Shown piece by piece: positions 28,961 to 38,216 of a stretch of 64,000 nt of DNA. Within the stretch, counting starts at the first letter, position 1. Each line of letters starts with the position of its first letter. This DNA comes from Halorubrum sp. F4 (GTDB lineage Archaea > Halobacteriota > Halobacteria > Halobacteriales > Haloferacaceae): contig NZ_JAPDFS010000001.1 of the NCBI RefSeq assembly GCF_027257195.1, forward strand, positions 626,118-690,117, in the 5' to 3' direction. The position numbers were made by a program, and so were the translations under genes. The notes beneath the pieces were generated by a model that was given only the letters and a program-made list of their open reading frames with translations, did not search any database and had not been told where the DNA came from.

Positions 28961-30427
28961 TCACGGGCCCCTCGCGTACTCCGCCGCCGCCGCCACGAGT
29001 CGATCGAACGCCCCGCTCGCCGAGTGGCGGTGCGCGTAGGTCCCGACGGTCCGGTGGGCGACGAGCCCGTCCCGGTCGCCGTCGATCCCCTCCCCGCGTT
29101 CGACCTCGAAGGCGAACCGGGCGTCGGCGTCGGGCGTCGTTTCGGGATGACCTCCGCCCCCGTTCCCGAGCGCGTGACTGGAGTAGTGGAACTCGTGGCC
29201 GCGGTGGCGCTCGCCGGCCGCGGCGGTGACGCCGTCGGCGGTCGCACGCAACTCGACGTGGTCGAGCGCGCGGTACCGGTCGTGCATCCGGACGCCGCCC
29301 GGGAGGATCCCCGCCATGCGGTGCGTCTCCCCGTCGACGGTCGTCAGCGACGCCGACAGCGCCATCAACCCGCCGCACTCGCCGAGCACCGGGAGGCCGT
29401 CCGCGGCCCGGTCCGCGAGCGTCGACAGCGCCGGCGACGACGAGAGCGCGGCGGCGTGGTTCTCGGGGTAGCCGCCGGGGAGGTAGACGGCGTCACAGTC
29501 GGGGAGGTCGTCGCCGGCGACCGGGGCGAACGGCTCGACGGTCGCCAGCTCGCGGAGCCGCTCCCAGGTGGCCGGGTAGACGAACCGGAACGCGTCGTCG
29601 GCGGCGACCGCGACGGTCGGGCGGTCGCCGTCGCTCCCGCCGGTTTCGGAGCCCGGACGACCGCCTTCGTTCCTCGGCTTCGGGCGTGCGACCGCCTCGG
29701 CGACCCGCGCGACCGCCTCGCCGTCGATCGTCTCCGCGGCCTCCGCGATCGCGGCCTCGGGGACCGGCGTCTCGTCGCCCATCTCCAATCCGAGGTGTCG
29801 GTCCGGGACCGTCAGCCCCTCCGCCGGCGGGACGTGTCCCAGCCAGACGATCCCGTCGGGGAGCGCCTCGCGGATCCCGTCGGCGTGGCGGCCAGTGTGG
29901 GCCTTCTGGGCGACCACGCCGACCACGTCGACGCGGGGGTCGTCGACGCTCTCCCGGACGTCCGCCGGCAGGTCGGCGTGCGCCGCGTACTCGCGGAACC
30001 CGAGCGCGGTCGCGCCGACGCTCTGCATGCCCGCGCCCGCGTCGACGACGAGGACGACCGGGACGTCGAGCGCCGCCGCGGTCGCCGCCGTCGACGTGGC
30101 CGAGCCGTCGTACAACCCCATCATCCCCTCGACGACCGCGACGCCGTCAGGATCCTCGTCGGGATCGGCGGCCGGGGGCTCCCGATTCGTTCCCTCGCCC
30201 GCCCGGTGGAGGTTTCGCCGGACACCCTCGACCCCCTGCATCCAGGTGTCGAGCGTCCGGGAGGGGCGGTCGAGCGTGGCGGCGTGGTGGCTCGGGTCGA
30301 TGTAGTCGGGCCCCGCCTTCGCCGGGATCGGGTCGTAGCCGGCGTCGGCGAGCGCCCGCGAGACGGCGAGCGCCGCGACGGTCTTCCCGACGCCCGAGGC
30401 GGTCCCGCCGAGGACGAGTCCGTGCAT
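28961..30427 (-). CDS. cbiA: Cobyrinic acid a,c-diamide synthase
   Basis: 488 aa. The N-terminal dethiobiotin-synthetase-like ATPase domain has the P-loop GTASGVGKT (about 8-16) and KAGPDYIDP. The C-terminal class I glutamine amidotransferase domain (about 265-480) has the nucleophile Cys in GECGGLMALS and EFHYSSH as the His region. It amidates the a and c side chains of cobyrinate in adenosylcobalamin synthesis. An acidic/Gly-rich linker (about 253-272) joins the domains. The start at MHGLVLGG (30427) puts the P-loop at the usual distance. It is divergent from birA, 94 bases away. Confidence 0.9.
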   Translation of the reverse strand: MHGLVLGGTASGVGKTVAALAVSRALADAGYDPIPAKAGPDYIDPSHHAATLDRPSRTLDTWMQGVEGVRRNLHRAGEGTNREPPAADPDEDPDGVAVVEGMMGLYDGSATSTAATAAALDVPVVLVVDAGAGMQSVGATALGFREYAAHADLPADVRESVDDPRVDVVGVVAQKAHTGRHADGIREALPDGIVWLGHVPPAEGLTVPDRHLGLEMGDETPVPEAAIAEAAETIDGEAVARVAEAVARPKPRNEGGRPGSETGGSDGDRPTVAVAADDAFRFVYPATWERLRELATVEPFAPVAGDDLPDCDAVYLPGGYPENHAAALSSSPALSTLADRAADGLPVLGECGGLMALSASLTTVDGETHRMAGILPGGVRMHDRYRALDHVELRATADGVTAAAGERHRGHEFHYSSHALGNGGGGHPETTPDADARFAFEVERGEGIDGDRDGLVAHRTVGTYAHRHSASGAFDRLVAAAAEYARGP

Positions 30428-30521
30428 GTGACCCGATAGCGACCACCCGGAGAAAAGCGATCCGTCCGGCCGGCACGGTCGACTCGGAACGGCTTTCCGG
30501 ACCCCGCGGCATGTGGGATGC

Positions 30522-31493
30522 ATGGACACGCGTCGCGCGCTCCTCTCCGCGCTCGAGTCGGGACCGGTGTCGGGGCCAGCGCTCGCGGACGAGCTCGGCG
30601 TCTCTCGCGCGGCCGTCTGGAAGGCGGTCGAGGGGCTCCGTGAGGAGGGATTCGCGGTCGAATCCGCCGCCGACGGCTACGTCGCGCCGGCCGATCCCGC
30701 GTACTGTGCGGCGGGCATCGAGTTCGGACTCGACGCGCCCTACGTCGTCGAGTATCACGAGCGCCTTCCCTCGACGAACGACCGAGCGCGGACGCTGGCG
30801 GCGGACGGCGGGACCGACGTCGCCGTCGTGGCGGACGAACAGACCGGCGGGCGCGGGCGGTTGGACCGCGAGTGGGTCGCGCCGAGCGGCGGCGTCTGGG
30901 TCTCGGTCCTGACCCGCCCCGCCGTGGCTCCGGCCCGCGCTCCGCTTTTCACGCTCGCGGCCGCGGTGGCCGTCGCCGACGCCTGCCGGGAGGCCGGCGT
31001 CGACGCGACGATCAAGTGGCCGAACGACGTGCTCGTGGCGGGATCCGACCGCGGAAACCGAAACGACGGTGACGGTCGCGGCGGCCACAAACTCGCCGGG
31101 ATCCTCACCGAGATGGAGGGCGAGGCCGACCGCGTCTCCTGGCTCGTCGTCGGGGTCGGCGTCAACGCGAACCTCGACCCGGAGACGCTGCCGGCCGGCG
31201 CGACCTCGTTGCGGGCCGAACGCGGCGAGGACGTCGACCGCCGCCGGTTCCTGGCTCGACTCCTCGAGCGATACGCCGAGTTGGCCGCCGATCCCGACGC
31301 GGTCCTCCCGGCGTGGCGGGAACGAGCGAACACGCTCGGACGGCGAGTGCGCGTCGAGACGCCGGGAGGAATCGTCACCGGGAGGGCGGTCGACGTCGAG
31401 CCGCCCGGCGCGCTCGTCGTCGAGACCGACGAGGGGCGAACGCGGGTCCACGCCGGCGACTGCGAGCACCTGCGGGACGCGGACGCCCGGTAG
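30522..31493 (+). CDS. birA: Biotin-[acetyl-CoA-carboxylase] ligase with N-terminal HTH
   Basis: 323 aa bifunctional-type BirA. The N-terminal winged HTH (about 1-60, SGPALADELGVSRAAVWKAV) is followed by the ligase domain with GGRGRLDREW (about 108-117), KWPNDVL and KLAGILTE. A small C-terminal SH3-like domain closes it. It attaches biotin to acyl-CoA carboxylase carrier protein, and the HTH implies repression of biotin or carboxylase genes. A Gly/Asn/Asp-rich insert (about 175-187) sits between the last two ligase motifs. I chose the ATG at 30522 over the in-frame GTG at 30513. Confidence 0.9.
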   Translation: MDTRRALLSALESGPVSGPALADELGVSRAAVWKAVEGLREEGFAVESAADGYVAPADPAYCAAGIEFGLDAPYVVEYHERLPSTNDRARTLAADGGTDVAVVADEQTGGRGRLDREWVAPSGGVWVSVLTRPAVAPARAPLFTLAAAVAVADACREAGVDATIKWPNDVLVAGSDRGNRNDGDGRGGHKLAGILTEMEGEADRVSWLVVGVGVNANLDPETLPAGATSLRAERGEDVDRRRFLARLLERYAELAADPDAVLPAWRERANTLGRRVRVETPGGIVTGRAVDVEPPGALVVETDEGRTRVHAGDCEHLRDADAR

Positions 31494-31547
31494 CCGGATC
31501 GCCCTTCGCCGACTCGCCTTTCGCCGGATCACTCTTCACCGACTCGC

Positions 31548-32021
31548 TCAGCCGTCCTCGCCCGTCCCCGTCGCCTCCGTCTCCTCGCCCAGCCGGACCG
31601 TCAACACCGGAACCGGAGAGCGGCGCACGACGCGCTCGGCGACGCTCCCGAGCAGCAGCCGGTCGATCCCGCCGCGACCGTGCGTACCCATCACGATCAG
31701 GTCGCAGCCGGCGTCGGTCGCGTGTCGAACGATCTCACGTCCCGGCGACCCCTCCACGACGCTCGTCTCGACGGCGACGTCGGTCCCCTCCGCCAGCGCC
31801 GCGACCTGGGCGACCGCCTCGTCGGCGTCCTCTCGGAGCATCTCGTCTATCCCCGTCCAGGTGGCCTCCATGCCGGTCCCGGCGTAACTCGCCGTGTCGA
31901 CCACGTACAGCGCGTGGACCGCCGCGTCGTGGACCGCCGCGAGAGCGAGCGCGTGTTCGACGGCGCGTTTCCCCTTCGGAGAGCCGTCGGTCGGAACCAG
32001 GATCCGGTCGTACAAGGCCAT
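31548..32021 (-). CDS. Universal stress protein (UspA family)
   Basis: 157 aa single-domain Usp. It starts LYDRILVPTDGS, and the ATP-binding loop has GTHGRGGIDRLLLGS followed by VVRRSPVPVLTV, matching the G-2x-G-9x-G-[ST] motif of ATP-binding Usps. An acidic Thr/Glu/Gly tail follows. The role is general stress resistance, with partners unknown. An in-frame ATG five codons earlier (32036) is possible; I prefer the start nearer the fold. It converges with birA. Confidence 0.9.
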   Translation of the reverse strand: MALYDRILVPTDGSPKGKRAVEHALALAAVHDAAVHALYVVDTASYAGTGMEATWTGIDEMLREDADEAVAQVAALAEGTDVAVETSVVEGSPGREIVRHATDAGCDLIVMGTHGRGGIDRLLLGSVAERVVRRSPVPVLTVRLGEETEATGTGEDG

Positions 32022-32102
32022 GTTATCATGACCCATGCGCCCGGAGGATATATATCTCCCCGTGATCCCGCGGATGCAATCGAGTACGTCGAGTCGGCGG
32101 GC

Positions 32103-33638
32103 TCATCCCCCGCTCGGCAGCGTCACGACGACCTCGTTGCCGCCGTCCTCGCGGACCCGGAAGTCGATGGTTCCGTCGGCGTTCTCGACGATCCATCGCG
32201 CCATCCACAGCCCGAGTCCGGAGCTGTGGTTCAGCTGGTCGATGGGGCGCGTTCCCGTGAGGACCTCACGCTCGTCGACCGGGATCGCCGGACACCGGTC
32301 GAGCACGCGGAGGACCGCCTCGTCCCCGCCGTTCTCCAGGACCACCTCGACGCGGGGGTCCGCCCGCTCCGCGTGGACGACCGCGTTCTCGACCAGCTCG
32401 ACGAGGACCCGTCCCACGTCGTCGGTCACGACCGCGGACACTCGTTCCTCGACGTCCGCGCGGATCGTCGCCGCCCCGTGTTCCTCGTCGAGGGCGGCGA
32501 CTTCTCGACCCACGATCCACGAGAGGTCACGCGACTCGGTCTCGTTCGGCCCCGTGAGGACGTCGACGACGGCCTGCTGTTTGTCGATCTTGCCGCACAA
32601 CCCGTCGGCGATCCGTCGAACCCGATCGAGCACCTCGTCGTCCGTTTCGTCGCCGGAGACGTCACCCTCCCGCAGCACGTCGAGCCACCCGGTGATGGCG
32701 TTGAGGTCGTTTCGCATCGTGTGTCGGACGAGGTGATTCACCGTCTCGAGTTGGCGCTCACGGTGCTTCTGGGCGGTTATCTCCTGTGCGACGCCGACGA
32801 GGCCGATCACTCGGCCGTCGTCGTCGCGGAGGGGAACCTTCGAGGTGAGAAACCAGCGGTCGCTGGTCGGGTAGTGTTCCTCCTTCTCGAGGATCGGATC
32901 GCCCGTTCGAAGCACCGAGAGGTCGTCCAGATACGGCTCCCTGCCCTCCTCGACGGGGACGACGCCGTCGACGTCGCGTTGCCCGAGGTACTCGTCGCTG
33001 AACCGGTGTATCCGTCGGCCGACGCTCGCCTCGCTCACCATCACGTTTCGGGCCTCCTGGTCCTTCACGAACATGTGAAGCGGTATCTCGGTGAACAGCT
33101 GGTCGAGAACCCGACGTTTCCACTCGTCGACGCCGTCGAGATCCCCCTCGGCGAGTTCGTCGTCGAGATCCCCCTCGGCGAGCCGCCGATCGAAGTCCGG
33201 CTCTATCCGCGGGGACCGCGGAGGGATCGTCCGCCTGACCGCGCGGTCGATCCGCTCGGCGACGTCGGCGGCATCCGCCTCCGGTCGTATCGACACGACC
33301 GCGTCGAAGGGGAACTCCACCGCCTCGACGGGAACCGACCCGTCCTCGACGGGGACGACGAGCACGATCGGCGGTGAATCGACGCGTTCCGTGAGCGCGT
33401 CGAGGAGATCCACGGCGGTCCCGTCTGACAGCTCGAAGGACGCCACGAGACAGTCGACCGTCGAGATCCCGCGAGCCTCGAGCGCCGCGATCGACGAGAG
33501 TGTCTCGACGTTGCCGACCGAGAGTTCGCCGGCCGACGGCCACGCACGATCGAACCCACCCGTGGCACCCGCGGAACCCGGGAGGTACGCGACCTCGATC
33601 GGAGAATCGGCCGACGGGCCCGTGGAGGGATCGCTCAT
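32103..33638 (-). CDS. Sensor histidine kinase with pseudo-receiver and PAS domains
   Basis: 511 aa soluble kinase with no transmembrane helix. The N-terminal receiver-like domain (about 10-130) lacks the acceptor Asp: the strand reads DCLVASFELSDG where haloarchaeal receivers usually have a VSDYD-like segment. A PAS domain (about 185-300, IPLHMFVKDQEARNVMVSE) is followed by the phospho-acceptor helix LVRHTMRNDLNAITG. The HATPase domain has VELVENAVVHA and SSGLGLWMAR. It probably autophosphorylates in response to a cytoplasmic signal. A direct repeat gives AEGDLDDELAEGDLD before the PAS domain. No response regulator is adjacent. The start at MSDPSTG (33638) is inferred. Confidence 0.85.
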   Translation of the reverse strand: MSDPSTGPSADSPIEVAYLPGSAGATGGFDRAWPSAGELSVGNVETLSSIAALEARGISTVDCLVASFELSDGTAVDLLDALTERVDSPPIVLVVPVEDGSVPVEAVEFPFDAVVSIRPEADAADVAERIDRAVRRTIPPRSPRIEPDFDRRLAEGDLDDELAEGDLDGVDEWKRRVLDQLFTEIPLHMFVKDQEARNVMVSEASVGRRIHRFSDEYLGQRDVDGVVPVEEGREPYLDDLSVLRTGDPILEKEEHYPTSDRWFLTSKVPLRDDDGRVIGLVGVAQEITAQKHRERQLETVNHLVRHTMRNDLNAITGWLDVLREGDVSGDETDDEVLDRVRRIADGLCGKIDKQQAVVDVLTGPNETESRDLSWIVGREVAALDEEHGAATIRADVEERVSAVVTDDVGRVLVELVENAVVHAERADPRVEVVLENGGDEAVLRVLDRCPAIPVDEREVLTGTRPIDQLNHSSGLGLWMARWIVENADGTIDFRVREDGGNEVVVTLPSGG

Positions 33639-33720
33639 GCTGTCAACTCGTACGATGATCGGCGTAGAACGGCATAAAACGCCCGCATACGTCGGTTCGG
33701 ATCCCCTTCTCGCCACTATC

Positions 33721-33726
33721 TTTAAT
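33721..33726 (+). promoter_or_regulatory. TATA-like element of dhaKLM
   Basis: tttaat lies about 29-34 bases before the dhaK ATG, in an AT-rich spacer between the divergent kinase and dhaK genes. It is consistent with a leaderless dhaKLM message. Confidence 0.5.
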
Positions 33727-33754
33727 TGATCGCGGAGTAACATTCTAATCGATC

Positions 33755-34753
33755 ATGAAGAAACTCATCAACGATCCCGACGACGTGGTCGACGAGATGC
33801 TCGACGGAATGACCGCGGCGTATCCCGACGAGCTCCGCAGGCTCCCGGACACGCAGGTACTCGTCCGGGAGGACGCGCCGATCGACGGGAAGGTCGGGAT
33901 CGTCACCGGCGGCGGAAGCGGCCACGAACCCACCCACGCGGGCTACATCGGCGACGGCATGCTCGACGGGGCGGCCGCGGGCGGTGTCTTCTCCTCGCCG
34001 ACCGCCGACGAGTTCGAGGAACTGATCGCCGCCTGCGACGGCGACGCGGGAGTCCTCTGTGTCATCAAGAACTACGAGGGCGACGTGATGAACTTCGAGA
34101 CGGCCATCGAACTCGCCGAGATGGAGGGTGCGACGATCGAGAGCGTCGTCGTCGACGACGACGTGGCCGTCGAGGACTCGCTTTACACCTCCGGCCGCCG
34201 CGGCGTCTGTGGGACGATCCTCGTCCACAAGGCGGCCGGCGCGAAGGCCGCGGCGGGTGCGGACCTCCCGGAGGTCAAGCGGGTCGCGGAGAAGACCGTC
34301 GACAACGTCGCCACGATGGGAATGGCGCTCACCTCGTGTGTCACCCCCGAGAAGGGCGAGCCGACCTTCGACCTCGGCGACGACGAGATCGAACTCGGGA
34401 TCGGGATCCACGGCGAGCCGGGGACCGAGCGGACCGACGTGATGTCGGCCGACGAGGTGACCGAGGAGCTGACCGAGTCGGTCCTCGCGGACCTCGAACT
34501 CGACCCGGGCCGGGAGGTCGTCACCATCGTCAACGGTATGGGCGGAACGCCGCAGATGGAGCTGTTCGTCGTCAACCGCCGGCTCCAGGAACTGCTCGGC
34601 GAACGCGACCTCTCGGTCCACGACGCGTGGGTCGGCGACTACATGACCTCGCTGGACATGGCCGGCGTCTCGATCACCGTGTGTGCCGTCGACGACGAGC
34701 TGAAGGAGCTGTTCGACGCGCCGACCGACACCCCCGCGCTCACCGTCCGATGA
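33755..34753 (+). CDS. dhaK: Dihydroxyacetone kinase subunit DhaK
   Basis: 332 aa PTS-dependent DhaK. Substrate-binding residues are in GGGSGHEPTHAGYIG (His57), and the covalent hemiaminal His is His219 in GIGIHGEPG. It binds dihydroxyacetone, which DhaL-bound ADP/ATP then phosphorylates to DHAP. Haloarchaea meet DHA as an overflow product in hypersaline waters. The stop overlaps the dhaL start (ATGA), so subunits are made together. Confidence 0.95.
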   Translation: MKKLINDPDDVVDEMLDGMTAAYPDELRRLPDTQVLVREDAPIDGKVGIVTGGGSGHEPTHAGYIGDGMLDGAAAGGVFSSPTADEFEELIAACDGDAGVLCVIKNYEGDVMNFETAIELAEMEGATIESVVVDDDVAVEDSLYTSGRRGVCGTILVHKAAGAKAAAGADLPEVKRVAEKTVDNVATMGMALTSCVTPEKGEPTFDLGDDEIELGIGIHGEPGTERTDVMSADEVTEELTESVLADLELDPGREVVTIVNGMGGTPQMELFVVNRRLQELLGERDLSVHDAWVGDYMTSLDMAGVSITVCAVDDELKELFDAPTDTPALTVR

Positions 34754-35514
34754 GCGGGAACGACGAGCACGGAGACGACGAACACGACGCCGGCGAGGCC
34801 GTGGTCGCGGCCGTCGAGGCCGTCGCCGAACGGATCGAGGCGGAACGCGATCACCTGACCGACCTCGACTCGGCCATCGGCGACGCGGACCACGGCGGCA
34901 ACATGGCCCGCGGGTGGGCGAAGGCCGCGGGCGCCGCGGGCGACCTCGAGGATCCGGACCCCGAGGCGGTCGCGAAGACGGTCGGCAAGACGCTCATGTC
35001 CGAGGTCGGCGGCGCGTCCGGACCGCTCTTCGGCGGCTCGCTCGTGTTCGCTGGCGCGGAACTCGCCGACGGGGTCACCGCCGAGACCGCGGTCGCGTTC
35101 GCGGAGACGTACCTCGAGAAGGTCGAGGACCGCGGCGACGCCCGGATCGGCGACGGGACGATGGTCGACGCGCTGACGCCGGCGGTCCACACGTTCAAGA
35201 AGTCGATCGAGGTAGACGACCTCGAGCCGCTGGAGGCGCTCGCGAAGGCCGTCGACGCGGCCGAGCGCGGCGTCGCGTTCACGGTCCCGATCCGGGCGCG
35301 GAAGGGCCGCGCCTCGTACCTCGGGTGGCGGTCGGTCGGCCACCAGGACCCGGGCGCGACGAGCACGCTGTTCATCCTGGAGGAGGTTCTCGAGGTCGCG
35401 GCCGACCGGCTCGACGCCGAGGTGCCCGAGACGGACGCGACCTCGCCGACGATCCCGGACGACGCGGAGTCGGAGCCGGGCTCGGACGACGCGACCCCGG
35501 AGGGAGCGGAGTGA
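34750..35514 (+). CDS. dhaL: Dihydroxyacetone kinase subunit DhaL (ADP-binding)
   Basis: 254 aa. The DhaL all-helical barrel has the Mg/nucleotide Asp cluster DLDSAIGDADHGGNM (about 38-52), the GGASGPLFGG loop and RIGDGTMVDALTPA. It holds ADP as a cofactor that is re-phosphorylated by DhaM and passes phosphate to DHA on DhaK. A Pro/Ser/Asp-rich C-terminal tail of about 35 residues is extra. It begins with ATG overlapping the dhaK stop and ends overlapping the GTG of dhaM. Confidence 0.93.
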   Translation: MSGNDEHGDDEHDAGEAVVAAVEAVAERIEAERDHLTDLDSAIGDADHGGNMARGWAKAAGAAGDLEDPDPEAVAKTVGKTLMSEVGGASGPLFGGSLVFAGAELADGVTAETAVAFAETYLEKVEDRGDARIGDGTMVDALTPAVHTFKKSIEVDDLEPLEALAKAVDAAERGVAFTVPIRARKGRASYLGWRSVGHQDPGATSTLFILEEVLEVAADRLDAEVPETDATSPTIPDDAESEPGSDDATPEGAE

Positions 35515-35915
35515 CGGTCGGACTCGTCGTGGTCTCACACAGCGCTCGGGCCGCCGAGGGGATAGTCGAGATCGCGGCCGAGATGGCGGGCGAGACTCGG
35601 ATCGAGGCGGTCGGCGGCGACGGACGGGGCGGGATCGGGACCGTCCCGGACGACATCGAGGACGCCCTCGCCGCCGTCGGCGACGACGGAGGCGACTCGA
35701 GTGCGGACGACGGCGTCGTCGTCCTCGTCGACCTCGGGAGCGCGGTGATGAACGCCGAGGTCGCCATCGAGCTCTCGGACGTCGACGCGGTCATCGCGGA
35801 CGCGCCCGTCCTCGAGGGCGCGGTCAACGCCGCGGTCGCCGCCACCGACCCGAGCACCACGCTCGAGTCGGTCCGCGAGCAGGCCGAGGCGGCGAGCGAG
35901 ATCTCGAAGGTCTGA
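35511..35915 (+). CDS. dhaM: Dihydroxyacetone kinase phosphotransfer subunit DhaM (EIIA-Man-like)
   Basis: 134 aa, GTG start. It is only the EIIA-mannose-like domain, with the phosphorylated His10 in VVVSHSARAAEG and the VVLVDLGSAVMNAEVA segment. E. coli DhaM is longer because HPr- and EI-like domains are fused; here HPr and EI are separate proteins encoded just downstream on the other strand. It receives phosphate from HPr and passes it to DhaL-ADP. It is coupled to dhaL by a GTGA overlap. Confidence 0.93.
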   Translation: MTVGLVVVSHSARAAEGIVEIAAEMAGETRIEAVGGDGRGGIGTVPDDIEDALAAVGDDGGDSSADDGVVVLVDLGSAVMNAEVAIELSDVDAVIADAPVLEGAVNAAVAATDPSTTLESVREQAEAASEISKV

Positions 35916-35967
35916 GACCCCGCGGACCGGATGGCGGACGGACTGGACGGTAACCGAACCGGACGCG

Positions 35968-37734
35968 TCAGCCGTCGAGACCCAGCACGTCCCGGACTTC
36001 GACACGCGTCTCGCACGCGAGCACTTCGTCGGCCAGTTCGCTTGCCTCCGCCGAGTCGACCGCTCGAACCCGTTCTTTGACGGCCGGGACGGTCACCGCG
36101 CTCATGCTGAGTTCGTCGAGCCCGAGGCCGACCAACAGCTCGGTCAACTCGGGGTCGCCCGCCATCTCGCCGCACATGCCGACCCAGGCGTCGGTCCCCT
36201 CCGCCCCCGTCGTCGTCCGGCCGATCGCCCGCAACACCGCCGGATGGAGCGGGTCGTGGTAGTCGGCGACCGCGTCGTTCTCGCGGTCGGCGGCCATCAC
36301 GTACCCGGCGAGGTCGTTCGTTCCAACGCTCAGGAAGTCGAGCCGGGCGGCGAGCGCGTCCGCGAGGAACGACGCGGCCGGCGTCTCGACCATCGCGCCG
36401 AGGTCCGGGATCGCGTGCTCCGTCCCCTCGGCCGCGAGATCGGCCGCCACCGACTCGACCCGGTCGAGCGCGGCGTCGACCTCCTCGACTCGCGAGACCA
36501 TCGGGAACATGACCGCGAGGTCGCCGCCGTCGCGGTCGCTATCGCCGTCGCGGTCGTCGCCGCCGATGCCGCCAGCATCGCTACCGCCGGCGTGTGCGGC
36601 CGCCCGCAACAGCGCTCGGAGGTGCGTCTCGAAGAGGTCGGCGTGTTCCTCGAGCGACAGCCGGATCCCCCGCCGGCCCAGGAACGGGTTGGGCTCCTCC
36701 GGGAGGTCGAGATACGGGACCCGCTTGTCGCCGCCGACGTCGAGGGTCCGCACGACGACCCGGTCGTCGGGAAACGCCTCGAGCGCCGCGACGACCGCCT
36801 CGTACTGCTCCTCCTCGCTCGGCGGCGACTCGCGGTCGAGAAAGAGGAACTCGCTCCGGAACAGGCCGATCCCGTCCGCGCCGCGGTCGACCGCGGGCGA
36901 CACCTCCGCCCCGCTCCCGACGTTCGCCGCGACCTCGATCGCCAGACCGTCCGCGGTCGAGACCGACTCGGTGACGACCGGCACGTCGTTCCCGCCGAGC
37001 GCCGCCGCCCGGCGATCCTCGTCGGGGCCGACGACGACCTCGCCCGCCTCGCCGTCGACGAGGACCTCGGCCCCGTCCGGGACCTCGCCGAGCGCGTCGC
37101 CGACGCCGACGACCGCCGGGATCGACAGCGACCGCGCGATGATCGCCGCGTGGGAGGTCCGCCCGCCGCCGACCGTCGCGATCCCCGCGACCGCCGCCGG
37201 GTCCAACTCGGCCGTGTCGCTCGGAGTCAGCCGCTCGGCCAACAGGACCGTGCCCGCCGGGAGCGTCGAGAGGTCGGTCGGCGTCGGGGCGTCGAGGAGC
37301 GCGCGCAACAACCGGTCCCGGACGTCCCGGAGGTCGTCGGCGCGCTCGGCCATCCGCCCGTCCATCCCCTCGAACTGCTCGATCGCCGCCTCGAAGCGGT
37401 CGTGAACCGCGTGTTCGGCGGGGGTTCCGTCGTCGATGGCCGACTCGACGTCGTCGACGATCCCCGGATCGTCGAGGAACGCCTCGTGGGCGTCGAAGAC
37501 GGCCGCCTCCTCGTCGCCGTCGCGCACTTCGGCCCGGTCGCGTGCCAGTCGGATCGCCTCGCGGGCCTCCTCCCGGGCGGCCTCGAACCGCTCGCGCTCG
37601 ACCTCGGGAGCGACCGTCGAGGGGTCCGGCCGGTCCGGCAGCGTCAGGTCCGCCCCTGGCCGGTACCACCGCGCGGTCCCGACTCCGGTGCGGGGAGTGC
37701 TCCCGATCCCCGTCAGCGTCGTCGACCCGGTCAC
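35968..37734 (-). CDS. ptsI: Phosphoenolpyruvate-protein phosphotransferase (PTS enzyme I)
   Basis: 588 aa. The HPr-binding helical domain is about 35-145, and the phospho-His domain has His195 in GGGRTSHAAII. The PEP-binding TIM barrel has LDVGGDKRVPYL, FLGRRGIRLSL and the active-site Cys in GMCGEMAGDP. It transfers phosphate from PEP to HPr. It starts with GTG overlapping the ptsH stop. An acidic Asp/Gly-rich insert (about 374-400) lies in the barrel. It is convergent with dhaKLM (52 bases), linking general PTS proteins to DHA phosphorylation. Confidence 0.95.
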   Translation of the reverse strand: MTGSTTLTGIGSTPRTGVGTARWYRPGADLTLPDRPDPSTVAPEVERERFEAAREEAREAIRLARDRAEVRDGDEEAAVFDAHEAFLDDPGIVDDVESAIDDGTPAEHAVHDRFEAAIEQFEGMDGRMAERADDLRDVRDRLLRALLDAPTPTDLSTLPAGTVLLAERLTPSDTAELDPAAVAGIATVGGGRTSHAAIIARSLSIPAVVGVGDALGEVPDGAEVLVDGEAGEVVVGPDEDRRAAALGGNDVPVVTESVSTADGLAIEVAANVGSGAEVSPAVDRGADGIGLFRSEFLFLDRESPPSEEEQYEAVVAALEAFPDDRVVVRTLDVGGDKRVPYLDLPEEPNPFLGRRGIRLSLEEHADLFETHLRALLRAAAHAGGSDAGGIGGDDRDGDSDRDGGDLAVMFPMVSRVEEVDAALDRVESVAADLAAEGTEHAIPDLGAMVETPAASFLADALAARLDFLSVGTNDLAGYVMAADRENDAVADYHDPLHPAVLRAIGRTTTGAEGTDAWVGMCGEMAGDPELTELLVGLGLDELSMSAVTVPAVKERVRAVDSAEASELADEVLACETRVEVRDVLGLDG

Positions 37735-38039
37735 GTCGGGTCGCCCTCGGTACGTTCCTCCCCAGTCGAGTCCTCGACCGGGCTCGTCAGCAGGTCCTCG
37801 ATCGCGTCGAGCGCCGCCTCGGCGTCCGGCCCGTCGGCAACGATCCTGACCGACTCGCCGTGTCCGACGTTGAGTCCGGTCACCGCGAGCATGCTGTCGG
37901 CGCGGACCGATCCGTCGTCGCCGTCGGCGGCGCGGCCGACCGAGACGTCCGCGTCGAATCGGTTGACCGTCTTGACGAGCTTCGAGGCCGGTCTCGCGTG
38001 TAACCCCGCCTCCGGCACCACCTCGACGATCCGTTCCAT
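37731..38039 (-). CDS. ptsH: Phosphocarrier protein HPr
   Basis: 102 aa, with about 85 residues of HPr fold plus an acidic tail. The phospho-acceptor is His14 in AGLHARPASK. The regulatory-serine region reads ADSMLAVTGLNV, with a serine near position 49 where Gram-positive HPr has Ser46, but no HPr kinase is seen. It carries phosphate from EI to DhaM. It is first in a ptsH-ptsI operon with a TATA-like tataata on the minus strand (around 38065-38071). Only these codons of a much longer open frame are real; the rest is antisense to the amine oxidase gene. Confidence 0.93.
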   Translation of the reverse strand: MERIVEVVPEAGLHARPASKLVKTVNRFDADVSVGRAADGDDGSVRADSMLAVTGLNVGHGESVRIVADGPDAEAALDAIEDLLTSPVEDSTGEERTEGDPT

Positions 38040-38216
38040 ACCCTCCGTTCCGACGCGACGGGTATTATACTCTCGTCCGAGCGCGTCCGGCGTCGTCCGT
38101 CGGTTCCCAGCGGTGCTCGTCGGGTTCGCCCGCGATCCCGATCGAGTTCGCTCGCGGTTCCCGGATGGAACCGCCGGATCTCGGGGGACTTTCCTCTCCG
38201 GCCGTCTGTCGGTACC

